From CAZDDI01 sp964504195 (lineage in GTDB: Bacteria > Chloroflexota > Anaerolineae > B4-G1 > SLSP01), in NCBI GenBank assembly GCA_964504195.1, contig CAZDDI010000010.1, positions 39,204 to 103,203 on the forward strand: a DNA stretch of 64,000 bases. Reading direction: 5' to 3'. The translations under genes and the position numbers were made by a program. Of the stretch, positions 47,341 through 55,367 are shown in pieces. The notes under the pieces were generated by a model. It ran no database searches and was not told the DNA's origin. It saw only the letters and a list, made by a program, of their open reading frames with translations. Within the stretch, counting starts at the first letter, position 1. The number at the start of each line of letters is the position of its first letter.

Positions 47341-48540
47341 TTAGCTCTCCCGCAGTGTGATGTCTAGCACAAAGCCAGCGCCCAGCGTGGAGGTGATCTC
47401 CAACTCGCCGCCGAGCAACTGCACCCGTTCCCGCAACCCCACGAGACCGAAGCCGCCCGCGTGCTCCGCGCTGCCGATGCCATCATCTTCCACGCGCAGA
47501 TGGACGCTTTCGGCGGCGTAGGTCAGCGTCACCGAGACATGTTGGGCCTGAGCGTGCTTGCGCACGTTGGTCAGCGCCTCTTGCACAGCACGGTAGAGGG
47601 CCAGCTCGAACATCGGCGACAAGGGGCGCAGCGTGCCGGCAATCGTGCAGGCGGTCTCGATTCCGGAAGCGCGACAGCCCTCCGCCAGGGTCTCGATCAA
47701 CAACGGTAGGGGTTTATCCGCCAGCGGCGAGGTGCGCAGCGCGGCGACCGAGCGCCGTATCTCTTGCAACCCCTCTTTAGTGAGCGCCTGCGCCCGTGAC
47801 AGCAAGGGCACCACCGGCGCGGTCTCATCCGCCTGCACGGCGCGGGCGGCCTCCAGCTGGATGTTGATGGCAGTGAGGTAGTGTCCCAGGCTATCGTGGA
47901 TTTCGCGGGCCAGGCGGGTGCGCTCCTTCTCCATCGCCAGCTCTTCGATTTGGATGGCGTAGCGGGCCAGTTCATCGTGAGCGATGCGCAAATCCTGCGC
48001 CAGGCGCTCCACCTCGGCGCGCGTGCGGGCTTCGTTCAACGCCATTTCCGTGAAGACCATGACGAAGATCACGCCCGGCGCGAAGGCCAATCCGGTGCTC
48101 AGCCCGATCTGCCAGCCGTGCATCATGCCCACCAACGCACCGAACAGCGCAATCACCAACACGCTGCTGATAATGGCCCCTTTGCGATCAAACAAAACCA
48201 CGCTGTGGCTAATCAACGGTATCCAGAGGAGCCACAACGCCCCGCCCAGGCGTCCCAGCAGGATGATACCGGTGCTCAGCAACAGCTGGAAGACAAAATA
48301 GAGGAGTTTGATTTTGGTTGGTGTGAGGTACACATAAATCTCGAAACCGTAAGTGCCGATGGCGGTGTAGAGCACACCCAACGCCACCAACAGCAGTAGG
48401 GTCACAGGGGCCAGGCGGAAGTCGCTCTGCAAGAACAGCGACAGGTAGGCCGCCGCCGTTACGACGATAAAGGCCCAATCAGTGGCTTGCAGCAAGCGCC
48501 GGGGTTGCGGTGCAGAAGCATGGTTCTCGTGAGCGGTCAT
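47341..48540 (-). CDS. NarL-type membrane histidine kinase (HisKA_3)
   Basis: The protein has 399 residues from ATG 48540 (AAAGGATTG upstream; the TTG at 48549 is too close to that site). Five or six membrane helices fill the first ~165 residues (WAFIVVTAAAYLSLFLQS, VTLLLLVALGVLYTAIGTYG, LLYFVFQLLLSTGIILLGRL), with no obvious extracellular sensor domain. Then coiled coil, phosphoacceptor in RLAREIHDSLGHYLTAINIQ, and HATPase with VEDDGIGSAEHAGGFGLVGL. Such intramembrane-sensing kinases typically detect envelope stress. A TIR element lies 31 bp upstream of the start. Confidence 0.93.
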   Translation of the reverse strand: MTAHENHASAPQPRRLLQATDWAFIVVTAAAYLSLFLQSDFRLAPVTLLLLVALGVLYTAIGTYGFEIYVYLTPTKIKLLYFVFQLLLSTGIILLGRLGGALWLLWIPLISHSVVLFDRKGAIISSVLVIALFGALVGMMHGWQIGLSTGLAFAPGVIFVMVFTEMALNEARTRAEVERLAQDLRIAHDELARYAIQIEELAMEKERTRLAREIHDSLGHYLTAINIQLEAARAVQADETAPVVPLLSRAQALTKEGLQEIRRSVAALRTSPLADKPLPLLIETLAEGCRASGIETACTIAGTLRPLSPMFELALYRAVQEALTNVRKHAQAQHVSVTLTYAAESVHLRVEDDGIGSAEHAGGFGLVGLRERVQLLGGELEITSTLGAGFVLDITLRES

Positions 48541-48571
48541 CGTTTTCAATCCTTTGAATTTGTCCCAAAGT

Positions 48572-48716
48572 CAATGTCATTAAGTTAAGGTTTGCAGGCC
48601 GTCCACGAATGCTTCCACGAATACACGAATGTCCACAAAACCAGGGGAATTCGTGTATTCGTGACCTAATTCGAGGACGGCAACTGGAATCAATGGTTTT
48701 AACTTAATGACATTGA
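48572..48716. mobile_element. TIR element copy E, upstream of the NarL-type kinase
   Basis: This 145-bp element has ends CAATGTCATTAAGTTAAGG and TTTTAACTTAATGACATTGA. It is flanked by TCCCAAAGT (48563-48571) and TTCCAAAGT (48717-48725), 8 of 9 identical. The interior differs from copies B and D and holds its own inverted pair (GAATACACGAAT / ATTCGTGTATTC), suggesting a related sub-family sharing the ends. Confidence 0.85.
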
Positions 48717-48735
48717 TTCCAAAGTTCATAGAGGC

Positions 48736-48786
48736 GGTGGTTGAGCCTGTCGAAACCAGCGCCGGGCCTCGGCAGGCTCGGCCACC
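48736..48786. repeat. REP-like palindrome (copy 2)
   Basis: GGTGGTTGAGCCTGTCGAAA ... TCGGCAGGCTCGGCCACC forms a long imperfect hairpin. It shares the order GAGCCTGTCGAAACCAGCGC, CGGGCCTC with 41691-41733. Confidence 0.75.
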
Positions 48787-48873
48787 GACAGACTTTCTGG
48801 ATAGCTACTTAAAAAACGAGAGAGCTCATGCAAAACCGCTAAAGCACAAAGATTTTTTGATGCTTTGTAAAAA

Positions 48874-48905
48874 TTTCTTGGCGTCTTTGCGCCCTGGCGT
48901 GAGTT
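48874..48905. repeat. 32-bp dispersed repeat (copy 1)
   Basis: Reverse complement AACTCACGCCAGGGCGCAAA, GACGCCAAGAAA. The same sequence with few changes occurs at 59543-59573. It lies in the 390-bp gap 48541-48933, otherwise filled by TIR copy E and a REP palindrome. Confidence 0.75.
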
Positions 48906-48933
48906 ATTTGGTTCTCTCAGCCATCCTCCCATG

Positions 48934-50295
48934 TTACTCGTTTCCGAGCAGAATCCGCGCCGCGCGCCGCCCGATCTCCACAGCGAAATTCGTGCCGCGA
49001 TCCCACGGATAGACCTGGCTCATGTTCGCCATAAACAGGTTGGGGATGGGCGTCTCAATGAGCGGGATGTTCTTAGAATGGCCGAGCAGCGGCACGGGCT
49101 GCGCGTAGAGCTCGCTGAACTTCCAGTAGTTGCGTACCCAGCTGCGCTCAAAGGCCGGGTTGATGCGCTGAATAGCTGGGATGAACTTCTCCAGCAGCGC
49201 CACCGGCTCCAGCTCGAAGTACGGATGCCCCGGCTCCAGATAGTCACCGCAGTAGAGAATGGTATCGCCGCCGAAGTGCGCCTTATCCACATAGTTGGTG
49301 TGCTCGACCAGCGCCAGGAAGGGGAAGCCCTCGCGCTTGGGGATATTGATCCAATAGTGCTCGCCGGTCAACGGCTGCTTGAGCGCCATGACCATGACCA
49401 CCGCCCCCATAGACTTGAGGCTGTCCAGCCCGGCAGCGTACTCGGTAGGTAACGTGGGGGTGCGCTCGCGCAACATCTGCGGCGAACAGGTCGCCAACAC
49501 GCGGTCGTGGATGCGGTCGCCAGCGCGTAGCTCCAGACGGATGCGCCCGTCTGCCTCCGGGTGGATGCCGCGCACATGGTGCTCCAGCAAAATCTCGCCA
49601 CCCTGTGCGCGCACGGCATCCGCCAGCGCTTCGAAGAACGCCTGGAACCCGCCGACGAACGTGCCCAGCTTCGGCGTCCGCGCCACAATTCGCGCCCAGA
49701 ACCAGGCCATGTTCACGTCCTTGTAGTACGGGCCGAACTTGCCCTCCAGCAACGGTTGCCAGAACGCCTCATAAGCGCGCGGCCCGGCGGCGCGCGTCAT
49801 CCACGCATCTGCCGTCACCTGCTCCAGCGGCTCCCAGCGCGGGCTATAGCGCAGGTAGGCCGTTGCCAGCCCCACGCGGAAGCGATCCAGGAAAGGGATG
49901 GGCTTGAACGCCAGCACCCGCAGCGCGGTCGCCGCGAGATCGCTCAGGTTAGCAAGCAGCTTGCCCAACGGCAGTTTTTCCACCCCAGGGCCGAGCAGCG
50001 GTTTGTTGATAGGATACAGCCGCCCATCCTTATAAATCGAAGTGACCGGGCCAGGGAAAAAGAGCAGGTCGCTCAGGCCGAGCTCTTCCACTAAGGCGAT
50101 GATGTCCTTATCGCCAGCAAAGATGTGGTGATAGAATCGCTCTACCGACCAGTCCCAGCCTTCGTCCTTGAAGCCCGCTGCCAACCCGCCCACATAGGAG
50201 CGCGCCTCATACACCGTAACCTGATGCCCTTGCCGGGTCAAATCGTAGGCGGCGGATAGCCCCGCCACCCCCGCGCCGATGATGCCGATGTTCAT
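48934..50295 (-). CDS. NAD(P)/FAD-dependent amine-oxidase-like oxidoreductase
   Basis: The protein has 453 residues. N-terminal dinucleotide motif IGIIGAGVAGLSAAYDLTRQ, followed by YEARSYVGGLA, as in protoporphyrinogen oxidase, phytoene desaturase and UDP-galactopyranose mutase relatives. WSVERFYHHIFAGDKDIIAL and GGFQAFFEALADAVRAQGGE are family-typical. The C-terminal FAD contact is NLFMANMSQVYPWDRGTNFA. This group occurs next to glycan and lipid genes in several phyla. Substrate not determinable. ATG 50295 follows GTACAAGC; no strong Shine-Dalgarno. Confidence 0.85.
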   Translation of the reverse strand: MNIGIIGAGVAGLSAAYDLTRQGHQVTVYEARSYVGGLAAGFKDEGWDWSVERFYHHIFAGDKDIIALVEELGLSDLLFFPGPVTSIYKDGRLYPINKPLLGPGVEKLPLGKLLANLSDLAATALRVLAFKPIPFLDRFRVGLATAYLRYSPRWEPLEQVTADAWMTRAAGPRAYEAFWQPLLEGKFGPYYKDVNMAWFWARIVARTPKLGTFVGGFQAFFEALADAVRAQGGEILLEHHVRGIHPEADGRIRLELRAGDRIHDRVLATCSPQMLRERTPTLPTEYAAGLDSLKSMGAVVMVMALKQPLTGEHYWINIPKREGFPFLALVEHTNYVDKAHFGGDTILYCGDYLEPGHPYFELEPVALLEKFIPAIQRINPAFERSWVRNYWKFSELYAQPVPLLGHSKNIPLIETPIPNLFMANMSQVYPWDRGTNFAVEIGRRAARILLGNE

Positions 50296-50316
50296 GCTTG
50301 TACCTCACAGTAGTAT

Positions 50317-50358
50317 GGTAGACGGTAGACGGTAGACGGTAGACGGTAGACGGTAGAC
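50317..50358. repeat. Six tandem copies of the heptamer GGTAGAC
   Basis: Six perfect 7-bp units, 21 bp upstream of the oxidoreductase start. Such arrays can vary in length by slippage and could affect promoter spacing. Confidence 0.9.
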
Positions 50359-50389
50359 GGGGAAAGTATACCACAAGTGAAACGGGATG

Positions 50390-50421
50390 CGTGAGACGTG
50401 AAAACACAGTCACGTCTCACG
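50390..50421. repeat. Palindrome CGTGAGACGTGA/TCACGTCTCACG (copy 2)
   Basis: Perfect 12-bp arms with an 8-nt loop in the gap between the interrupted gene (50503) and the oxidoreductase. Matches 29610-29645. Confidence 0.8.
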
Positions 50422-50502
50422 GTTTGCGAGCGCGCCATAATCGGCACGCTCGCAAACCAGTTATAACGCAGGCGGGAAGTGTGTCACTTTTTAGATTCTG
50501 GC

Positions 50503-50934
50503 TTATCCCGGTTCCCACGCCGGATGTTCCCCCGTGCGTTCCAATTGCTCTTTATCCATGTTGAAGCGAAACAGCGGTCTGAGCTTGTAACGCGAATCAC
50601 TCTCCAGACCGACTACTTCCACCAGCTGCATGATTTTGCGCGTGCCGCTGGGACGCCGCTCCTGGTAGGTGATGAGTTGCAGGGCAGGGCCGCCCTCCTC
50701 CAACCAGACGTGATGGGGATGCTCAAAGCGCAGCCTGTGCGCTTGCTCAACGCCGACGAGTCGCTAGTCGGTAGAAATCATCTTGCCGAGCGTGGCAACG
50801 GCAGCGCGAGCGGGGTAATTATCGGGCGGCAAAGCGCGCTCGTAGGCGCGGGCCTGGGCAATGAGCAATTCCAGGGTATCAACAAGCCCGGCAAGTGGAA
50901 GCGTGTCCGAAGGTTTTTGTAGCAACTTCCCCAT
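50503..50934 (-). pseudogene. Small gene interrupted by an in-frame TAG
   Basis: From ATG 50934 (MGKLLQKPSDTLPLAGLVD) the frame is open for 56 codons, meets TAG at 50764-50766, then continues open in the same frame for about 86 codons to TAA at 50503 (RLVGVEQAHRLRF, then RKIMQLVEVVGLESDSRYKL, RPLFRFNMDKEQLERTGEHP). The second part is well composed and looks protein-like; it slightly resembles the C-terminal part of CpaF-type secretion ATPases. A single nonsense mutation, a sequencing error or readthrough would each explain it. AGAGGGC lies upstream of the ATG. Confidence 0.65.
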
Positions 50935-50984
50935 GATGGAATGCCCTCTATCAATATGAACCGGCGTTTTGTTGCTACGTCAAA

Positions 50985-51461
50985 CTACACGGTCGGATCA
51001 GGGCCATAGGAGTGGACGGGTTTGCCGCACGCGGCGCAGGTCTCTTCGTACCAGCTGAAGCCCATGCCACATTCGCACGTCCATTGCTGCGCTTGGGCTG
51101 CCAGCCACTGGTCTGGCCCTTGTTCCCGCAAATCTTCCAGCTGTTGTACCACGTCGCGGTGATGCACCCGGCCATCGTTTTGGAAAGCACGAAGTTGTTC
51201 ACAGGGGAACGCCTCACAGAGGCCGCAGTGCATGACCCCACGGGCATCCGCGCAAGCACGCTTCTGGCATTGGGCGCAGCCAGAATGGACGGGAAGTGTG
51301 TCCGAGCGGCACCCCTTACAATCAAACCCGCGCGGATCGCGCCCCCGCCGGAGAATTTCGCTCAGCAGATGTTGGCCTTCTGGCAATGTGAAGCGGTAAT
51401 GGTAACACGCACCACAGTACAGCCCGCATACAGCTAATAATTCATCGGGGCTTTCAGGCAT
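50985..51461 (-). CDS. DUF3795-type cysteine-rich protein with C-terminal zinc ribbon
   Basis: The protein has 158 residues from ATG 51461 (GGAGGCCCATATC upstream). N-terminal DUF3795 region: AVCGLYCGACYHYRF, FDCKGCRSDT, CAQCQKRACADARGVMHCGL, CEAFPCEQL. The C-terminus adds a rubredoxin-like pair CECGMGF...CAACGKPVHSYGPD. The cysteine spacing suggests iron-sulphur or zinc binding. Function unknown. Slightly overlapping arrangement with miaB (start 14 nt after the miaB stop). Confidence 0.8.
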   Translation of the reverse strand: MPESPDELLAVCGLYCGACYHYRFTLPEGQHLLSEILRRGRDPRGFDCKGCRSDTLPVHSGCAQCQKRACADARGVMHCGLCEAFPCEQLRAFQNDGRVHHRDVVQQLEDLREQGPDQWLAAQAQQWTCECGMGFSWYEETCAACGKPVHSYGPDPTV

Positions 51462-51475
51462 GATATGGGCCTCCC

Positions 51476-52831
51476 TCAATCACAATCTGATAACGCCGGT
51501 TCCCCCACCAGCGACCATGGCCCGGCCCACAGAATCCGCACTTGTGCCATACGCCCGCGCCAATCGCCCTCAGCCGTGAAGAATACCAGCCGGTCAGTGC
51601 GCGTACGTCCGAACCAGCGTCCCTTCTTCTCGCCCTCCACCAGCACGTCTACGATCTGATCCAGATATGGAGCGTTAAGTTCCTGTACGATGCGGCTTTG
51701 CAGCTTGTCCAAAACCCTGCGGCGGCGCTCCTTTTCTTCGTAAGGCAACCCATCTTCAAGTGTACGTGTGGCGACGGTGAGCGGGCGCGCAGAATAGCGC
51801 GCGATGTGCGCCTTATCCAACCGCAGTTCCTCAAGCAAATCGTAAGTGCGTTGGAACTGTGCCTCAGTTTCGCCAGGAAAACCTACAATAATGTCGGTGG
51901 CGATGGAAACACTGGGGATCAGTTCGCGGATGCGCGCAACCAATTGTCGGTAATCGTCGCTGGTGTAACCACGCCGCATCTGCGCCAAAATATCATCATC
52001 CCCGGCCTGGATGGGAACCTCGATATGCTCACACACCTTCGGCAGCTCCACCACGGCGCGCAATAGATCGTCGCGCATCCAGTTGGGATGGCTCGTGAGG
52101 AAACGCAACCGTTGCAGACCTTTGATCTCGTGCATCCGCCGGAGCAACGTCACCAGCGGCGGTTCCTGCGCTCCAGCAAAGTCGAGCAGATCGTACCCGT
52201 AGCGATCCACAATTTGGCCGAGCAGGGTGATTTCTTTAACCCCTTGCGCGACAAGCTGGATAGCTTCTGCAAGAATGGCCTCTGGCGGGCGACTGCGCTC
52301 AGCACCACGGCGGTAGGGAATCACACAATAAGTGCAGGCGTGCGAGCAGCCCAGCACCACGGGAATGTAGGCGCTCACGGCTTGCCCCTCCTCGGAAGCA
52401 GGCAAGACCGTATCCGTGCGCCCTAGCGCCAGACGACGCGATTCCGCATCAGCGATGAGCGTCTGTGCCTCATCCAAATCACCGCGCGCGGCCAACGCAG
52501 CCCATAACGCGCTGGGATCAGAGGGCGGCAACAACAAATCCACCCAGGGGAAGCGCTGCTGCAAACGCGCCGTATCCTTCACCCCCACCATGCACCCCAT
52601 CAGCGCGAGGATACCCTCCGGGCGCTCCTGCTTCCAGCGTTTGAGTTGATTCAGCCGGCCCACAGCCTTGTCTTCCGGCTGTTGCCGCACCACACAAGTA
52701 TTGAGGATGACAATATCCGCCTCCTCGGCACGCGGCGCGGGTTGGTAGCCCAAGCGTTCCAACCCGGCAGCAACCCGCTGCGAGTCAGCCTCGTTCATCT
52801 GACAACCAATCGTCCAAATATGATAGTGCAT
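51476..52831 (-). CDS. miaB: tRNA-2-methylthio-N6-dimethylallyladenosine synthase
   Basis: The protein has 451 residues. The MTTase N-terminal domain has three cluster Cys at 10, 46 and 80 (WTIGCQMNEADSQ; NTCVVRQQPEDKA; MGCMVG). Radical-SAM motif CSHACTYC at 162-169 with C162, C166 and C169. HPNWMRDDLLRAVVELPKVC and QAGDDDILAQMRRGYT are conserved. C-terminal TRAM domain (LDQIVDVLVEGEKKGRWFGR). It methylthiolates i6A37 in tRNAs reading UNN codons. The NEADSQR and NTCVVRQ motifs point to MiaB rather than RimO or MtaB. Confidence 0.94.
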   Translation of the reverse strand: MHYHIWTIGCQMNEADSQRVAAGLERLGYQPAPRAEEADIVILNTCVVRQQPEDKAVGRLNQLKRWKQERPEGILALMGCMVGVKDTARLQQRFPWVDLLLPPSDPSALWAALAARGDLDEAQTLIADAESRRLALGRTDTVLPASEEGQAVSAYIPVVLGCSHACTYCVIPYRRGAERSRPPEAILAEAIQLVAQGVKEITLLGQIVDRYGYDLLDFAGAQEPPLVTLLRRMHEIKGLQRLRFLTSHPNWMRDDLLRAVVELPKVCEHIEVPIQAGDDDILAQMRRGYTSDDYRQLVARIRELIPSVSIATDIIVGFPGETEAQFQRTYDLLEELRLDKAHIARYSARPLTVATRTLEDGLPYEEKERRRRVLDKLQSRIVQELNAPYLDQIVDVLVEGEKKGRWFGRTRTDRLVFFTAEGDWRGRMAQVRILWAGPWSLVGEPALSDCD

Positions 52832-52839
52832 ACCTTACC

Positions 52840-53604
52840 TCAGCGGCGCTCCCATTCTCTGGTCGCCGCGCGAATTAACTGCTGCACCGCCAGATCAGGA
52901 ATATCCTCGATGGCATTATAAGGGATATTATCTACTACAAAGTAAAGCCCGCCAGTAGCCGCATTCTTCAACTGGATAAGCCGGTTCGCCAGGGCTGGGA
53001 CACGCGGTTGCATTTCCTCCAAGACATCGCTAATTTCCTTTGCCAAATCAATCGTAAGCATAGGCCCTATCCCCCTCCGCGTAGGCGTGACGGGCGGCGG
53101 CGTAGGAATATAGCGCGGCGGCGGCGCGATAGTTGGAGCCGGCGGCGTTACAGTCGCAACGGACGCAGGGGCCGGGGCAGCCGGGGCAACATCGCCCCGT
53201 TGGCGCTGGATGTAACTGCGCTCGAAGCTTACCAATGCTTTGGTCGCTTCGACAACCAGTTGCCGGACCGCATCATCCGGCACGGCTTCCAACGCATAAT
53301 AGCGCGTCCCATTGATATAGATTTCCCACTCACCCATAGGCGAGCGGTGGATACGAAGCAGTCCAGGCGGCGACTGCGGCGCGGACGCGAATGGTGATGG
53401 CACAGGCGCTGCGGGCGCAGCGGCTGCGGGCGCAGATGCAGCAGGGGGACGAGCAGGGGCAATGCTAGGTGCAAGGCGCTGGATTTCCAATTCTTCAGAT
53501 TGAGGAGTGTTCTTTTTTGCATCCTTCACCAAGAGAAATATAGCCACAATCGCCATGCCCAAGAAAAATACCACCAGAATGATCATGATCAACAAGGGGT
53601 CCAT
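52840..53604 (-). CDS. Membrane-anchored protein with two related small domains joined by Pro/Ala linkers
   Basis: The protein has 254 residues from ATG 53604 (GAAAGGAGTAGCGAT upstream). N-terminal helix (LLIMIILVVFFLGMAIVAIF), a Pro/Ala-rich linker, then two small domains with a common end: EIYINGTRYYALEAVPDDAV...QLVVEATKAL and LYFVVDNIPYNAIEDIPDLA...QLIRAATREW. The shared pattern (xYxxxAxEDIPDxAVxQLxxxATxx) implies an internal duplication. A second Pro-rich linker separates them. I do not recognise the family. It lies 8 nt before miaB and 20 nt after the GT4 gene. Confidence 0.65.
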   Translation of the reverse strand: MDPLLIMIILVVFFLGMAIVAIFLLVKDAKKNTPQSEELEIQRLAPSIAPARPPAASAPAAAAPAAPVPSPFASAPQSPPGLLRIHRSPMGEWEIYINGTRYYALEAVPDDAVRQLVVEATKALVSFERSYIQRQRGDVAPAAPAPASVATVTPPAPTIAPPPRYIPTPPPVTPTRRGIGPMLTIDLAKEISDVLEEMQPRVPALANRLIQLKNAATGGLYFVVDNIPYNAIEDIPDLAVQQLIRAATREWERR

Positions 53605-53624
53605 ATCGCTACTCCTTTCATAGA

Positions 53625-54824
53625 TTATGCCTGCAACCGCGCCAGAAATGGCGGGAGCAGCGCGTCCCAATCATAATGCGCGACATACGCCTGCGCTGCT
53701 GCGCCCAGCCGCACGCGTTCAGCGGGATTGCGCGCCAGGCGGATGCAGGCCAGCGCAAACGCGAGCGGTTCCGCGGCCAGCAGCATCGCCCGCTCCGGCG
53801 CAGGGAAGCCCTCCGCGCCCAGCGGCGTGGAGACAATCGCCCGGCCCATCGCCATCGCTTCGAGGAGTTTGAGCCGCGTGCCACCGCCCACCAGCAGCGG
53901 CGCAATGTAGACCGTCGCCGCGCCGATATAGGCGCGCGTCTCCGGCACGCTGCCGGTGATGACGATGCCCGGCAGATCGCGCAACGCTTCCAGACGGGGA
54001 TGCGGACGCTTACCCACCACATAACAGGTGGCCTCCGGCAACGCCTCGCGGACGCGCGACCAGACTTCGCGCCCAAACCAGAGCATCCCATCCACGTTGG
54101 GGCGGAAGTCCATCGTGCCGGTGAAGACAAAGGCCGGTGCTTGCAGCGTGGCGCGTTCCGGGAACGTGGCGTACTCGGTGACGAACAGGCCATTGGGCAG
54201 CACTAACGGCTCGCAATCTGGCGCGATGCGGTGCAACGCCAGCGCATCCTCACGCGAGACTGCCATCACCAAATCGGCGCGGCGGCAGACTTCGGCCTCG
54301 TAGCGGCGCAGCCGATGTTGTTGGATGAACGAATAGGCTGCGGCGGGCCAACGACGCGGGCGGCGCACGTCTGCCTGAAACGCGCGCTGTTGCAACAGGT
54401 ACTCGCAGTTGTGCGCGTCGAAAGCTACACGCGGGCGGGAGGCGCGCACCCACACCCCATCCAGGTAAGGGGCCAGCTCCAGCCCCTCGGCCACTACCCA
54501 ATCGAATGCAATCTCGTCCAGCCAGCGAGCCAGGTGCATGCGGAAAGCCGCATCGGCAAGCCGGTGGGCCAGATCGGGACGGGGCGAGGTCAGCAAGGTC
54601 TTGAGACGCGCAGAGGTCGCGCGCGTGGGTTGCGGCAAAATAGCGCTCCGTTCCAGGCACGCGGAGAGCTCGGCTGGCGGATCGGGCGGCTGATCTGGCG
54701 CGGCAAATGTGAGTAGCGAGACGCGATGCTGCACCGCCAATCCGCGCAGAATGCCCCAGTTGCGCAGCGCCGTGCCCTGTTTGGGCGGATAAGGAACTTG
54801 AGGGGCGAGGATTAGGATGTTCAC
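53625..54824 (-). CDS. Family 4-type glycosyltransferase (GT-B fold)
   Basis: The protein has 399 residues. N-terminal domain ILILAPQVPYPPKQGTALRN with the Gly-rich acceptor loop, then AFDAHNCEYLLQQR. C-terminal donor domain: FVFTGTMDFRPNVDGMLWFG, VVGKRPHPRLEALRD and IAPLLVGGGTRLKLLEAMAM. It belongs to the same broad class as the gene at 23417 but is a distinct paralogue (GGGTRLKLLEA in place of AGGLLQKVIDA). It lies 6 nt after the B-box membrane gene. Probably a cell-surface glycan enzyme. Confidence 0.88.
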   Translation of the reverse strand: MNILILAPQVPYPPKQGTALRNWGILRGLAVQHRVSLLTFAAPDQPPDPPAELSACLERSAILPQPTRATSARLKTLLTSPRPDLAHRLADAAFRMHLARWLDEIAFDWVVAEGLELAPYLDGVWVRASRPRVAFDAHNCEYLLQQRAFQADVRRPRRWPAAAYSFIQQHRLRRYEAEVCRRADLVMAVSREDALALHRIAPDCEPLVLPNGLFVTEYATFPERATLQAPAFVFTGTMDFRPNVDGMLWFGREVWSRVREALPEATCYVVGKRPHPRLEALRDLPGIVITGSVPETRAYIGAATVYIAPLLVGGGTRLKLLEAMAMGRAIVSTPLGAEGFPAPERAMLLAAEPLAFALACIRLARNPAERVRLGAAAQAYVAHYDWDALLPPFLARLQA

Positions 54825-54830
54825 ATCGCC

Positions 54831-55367
54831 CTAACCCAACCGCAACCGGGCAATGGCCGAGCCGGTTGCCAGAACAATGTGGACGATGCTCCACAATAAC
54901 GCAAAGAAACTGAAAGTGTAACCGTTATAGCCGTCAGCAGCCAGTAAAACGCTCCCACCAACGATGACCAGCAAGTACGAAAGCCCACTCAAGATGATGC
55001 TTCCAGCAACAACCCACCACAACCGCTCACTGTAGCGTTTGCCCACCAGCCGCCAGACGATTTCGGCAATCAAGGTACCTGCTACAGGCGATAGGACAAT
55101 CGTAAACCACCCGACAAAGGGCAAAATCCAGCCCGCGATACCGCCTAGTATCAACGTGACAATGGCTGCAATCACCAAATCGCTTAGTTTGCCCTGCTCG
55201 AAGCGTTTGCGCCGCCCGGTCATGCACTCGCGGCAGATATAGCCAACTGGCGTGCGGTTGGCGCACTTAGGGCAAATGGGCGTGTCGCATTGATAACAAC
55301 GCAGCCCCGTTTCCACGCTGGGGTGCCATTTGCAATATAGGGGATCATCGTAAGTTTCGCTCATCAT
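54831..55367 (-). CDS. B-box-type zinc finger membrane protein
   Basis: The protein has 178 residues. Residues 10-50 form a B-box-like zinc finger: LYCKWHPSVETGLRCYQCDT, CPKCANRTPVGYICRECMTG (Cys/His pairs typical of bacterial B-box rhomboid-associated proteins). Three to four membrane helices follow (LVIAAIVTLILGGIAGWILP, WFTIVLSPVAGTLIAEIV, FFALLWSIVHIVLATGSAIA). Starts at ATG 55367 or 55364 (ATGATG), overlapping the nadK stop. Function unknown. Confidence 0.78.
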   Translation of the reverse strand: MMSETYDDPLYCKWHPSVETGLRCYQCDTPICPKCANRTPVGYICRECMTGRRKRFEQGKLSDLVIAAIVTLILGGIAGWILPFVGWFTIVLSPVAGTLIAEIVWRLVGKRYSERLWWVVAGSIILSGLSYLLVIVGGSVLLAADGYNGYTFSFFALLWSIVHIVLATGSAIARLRLG

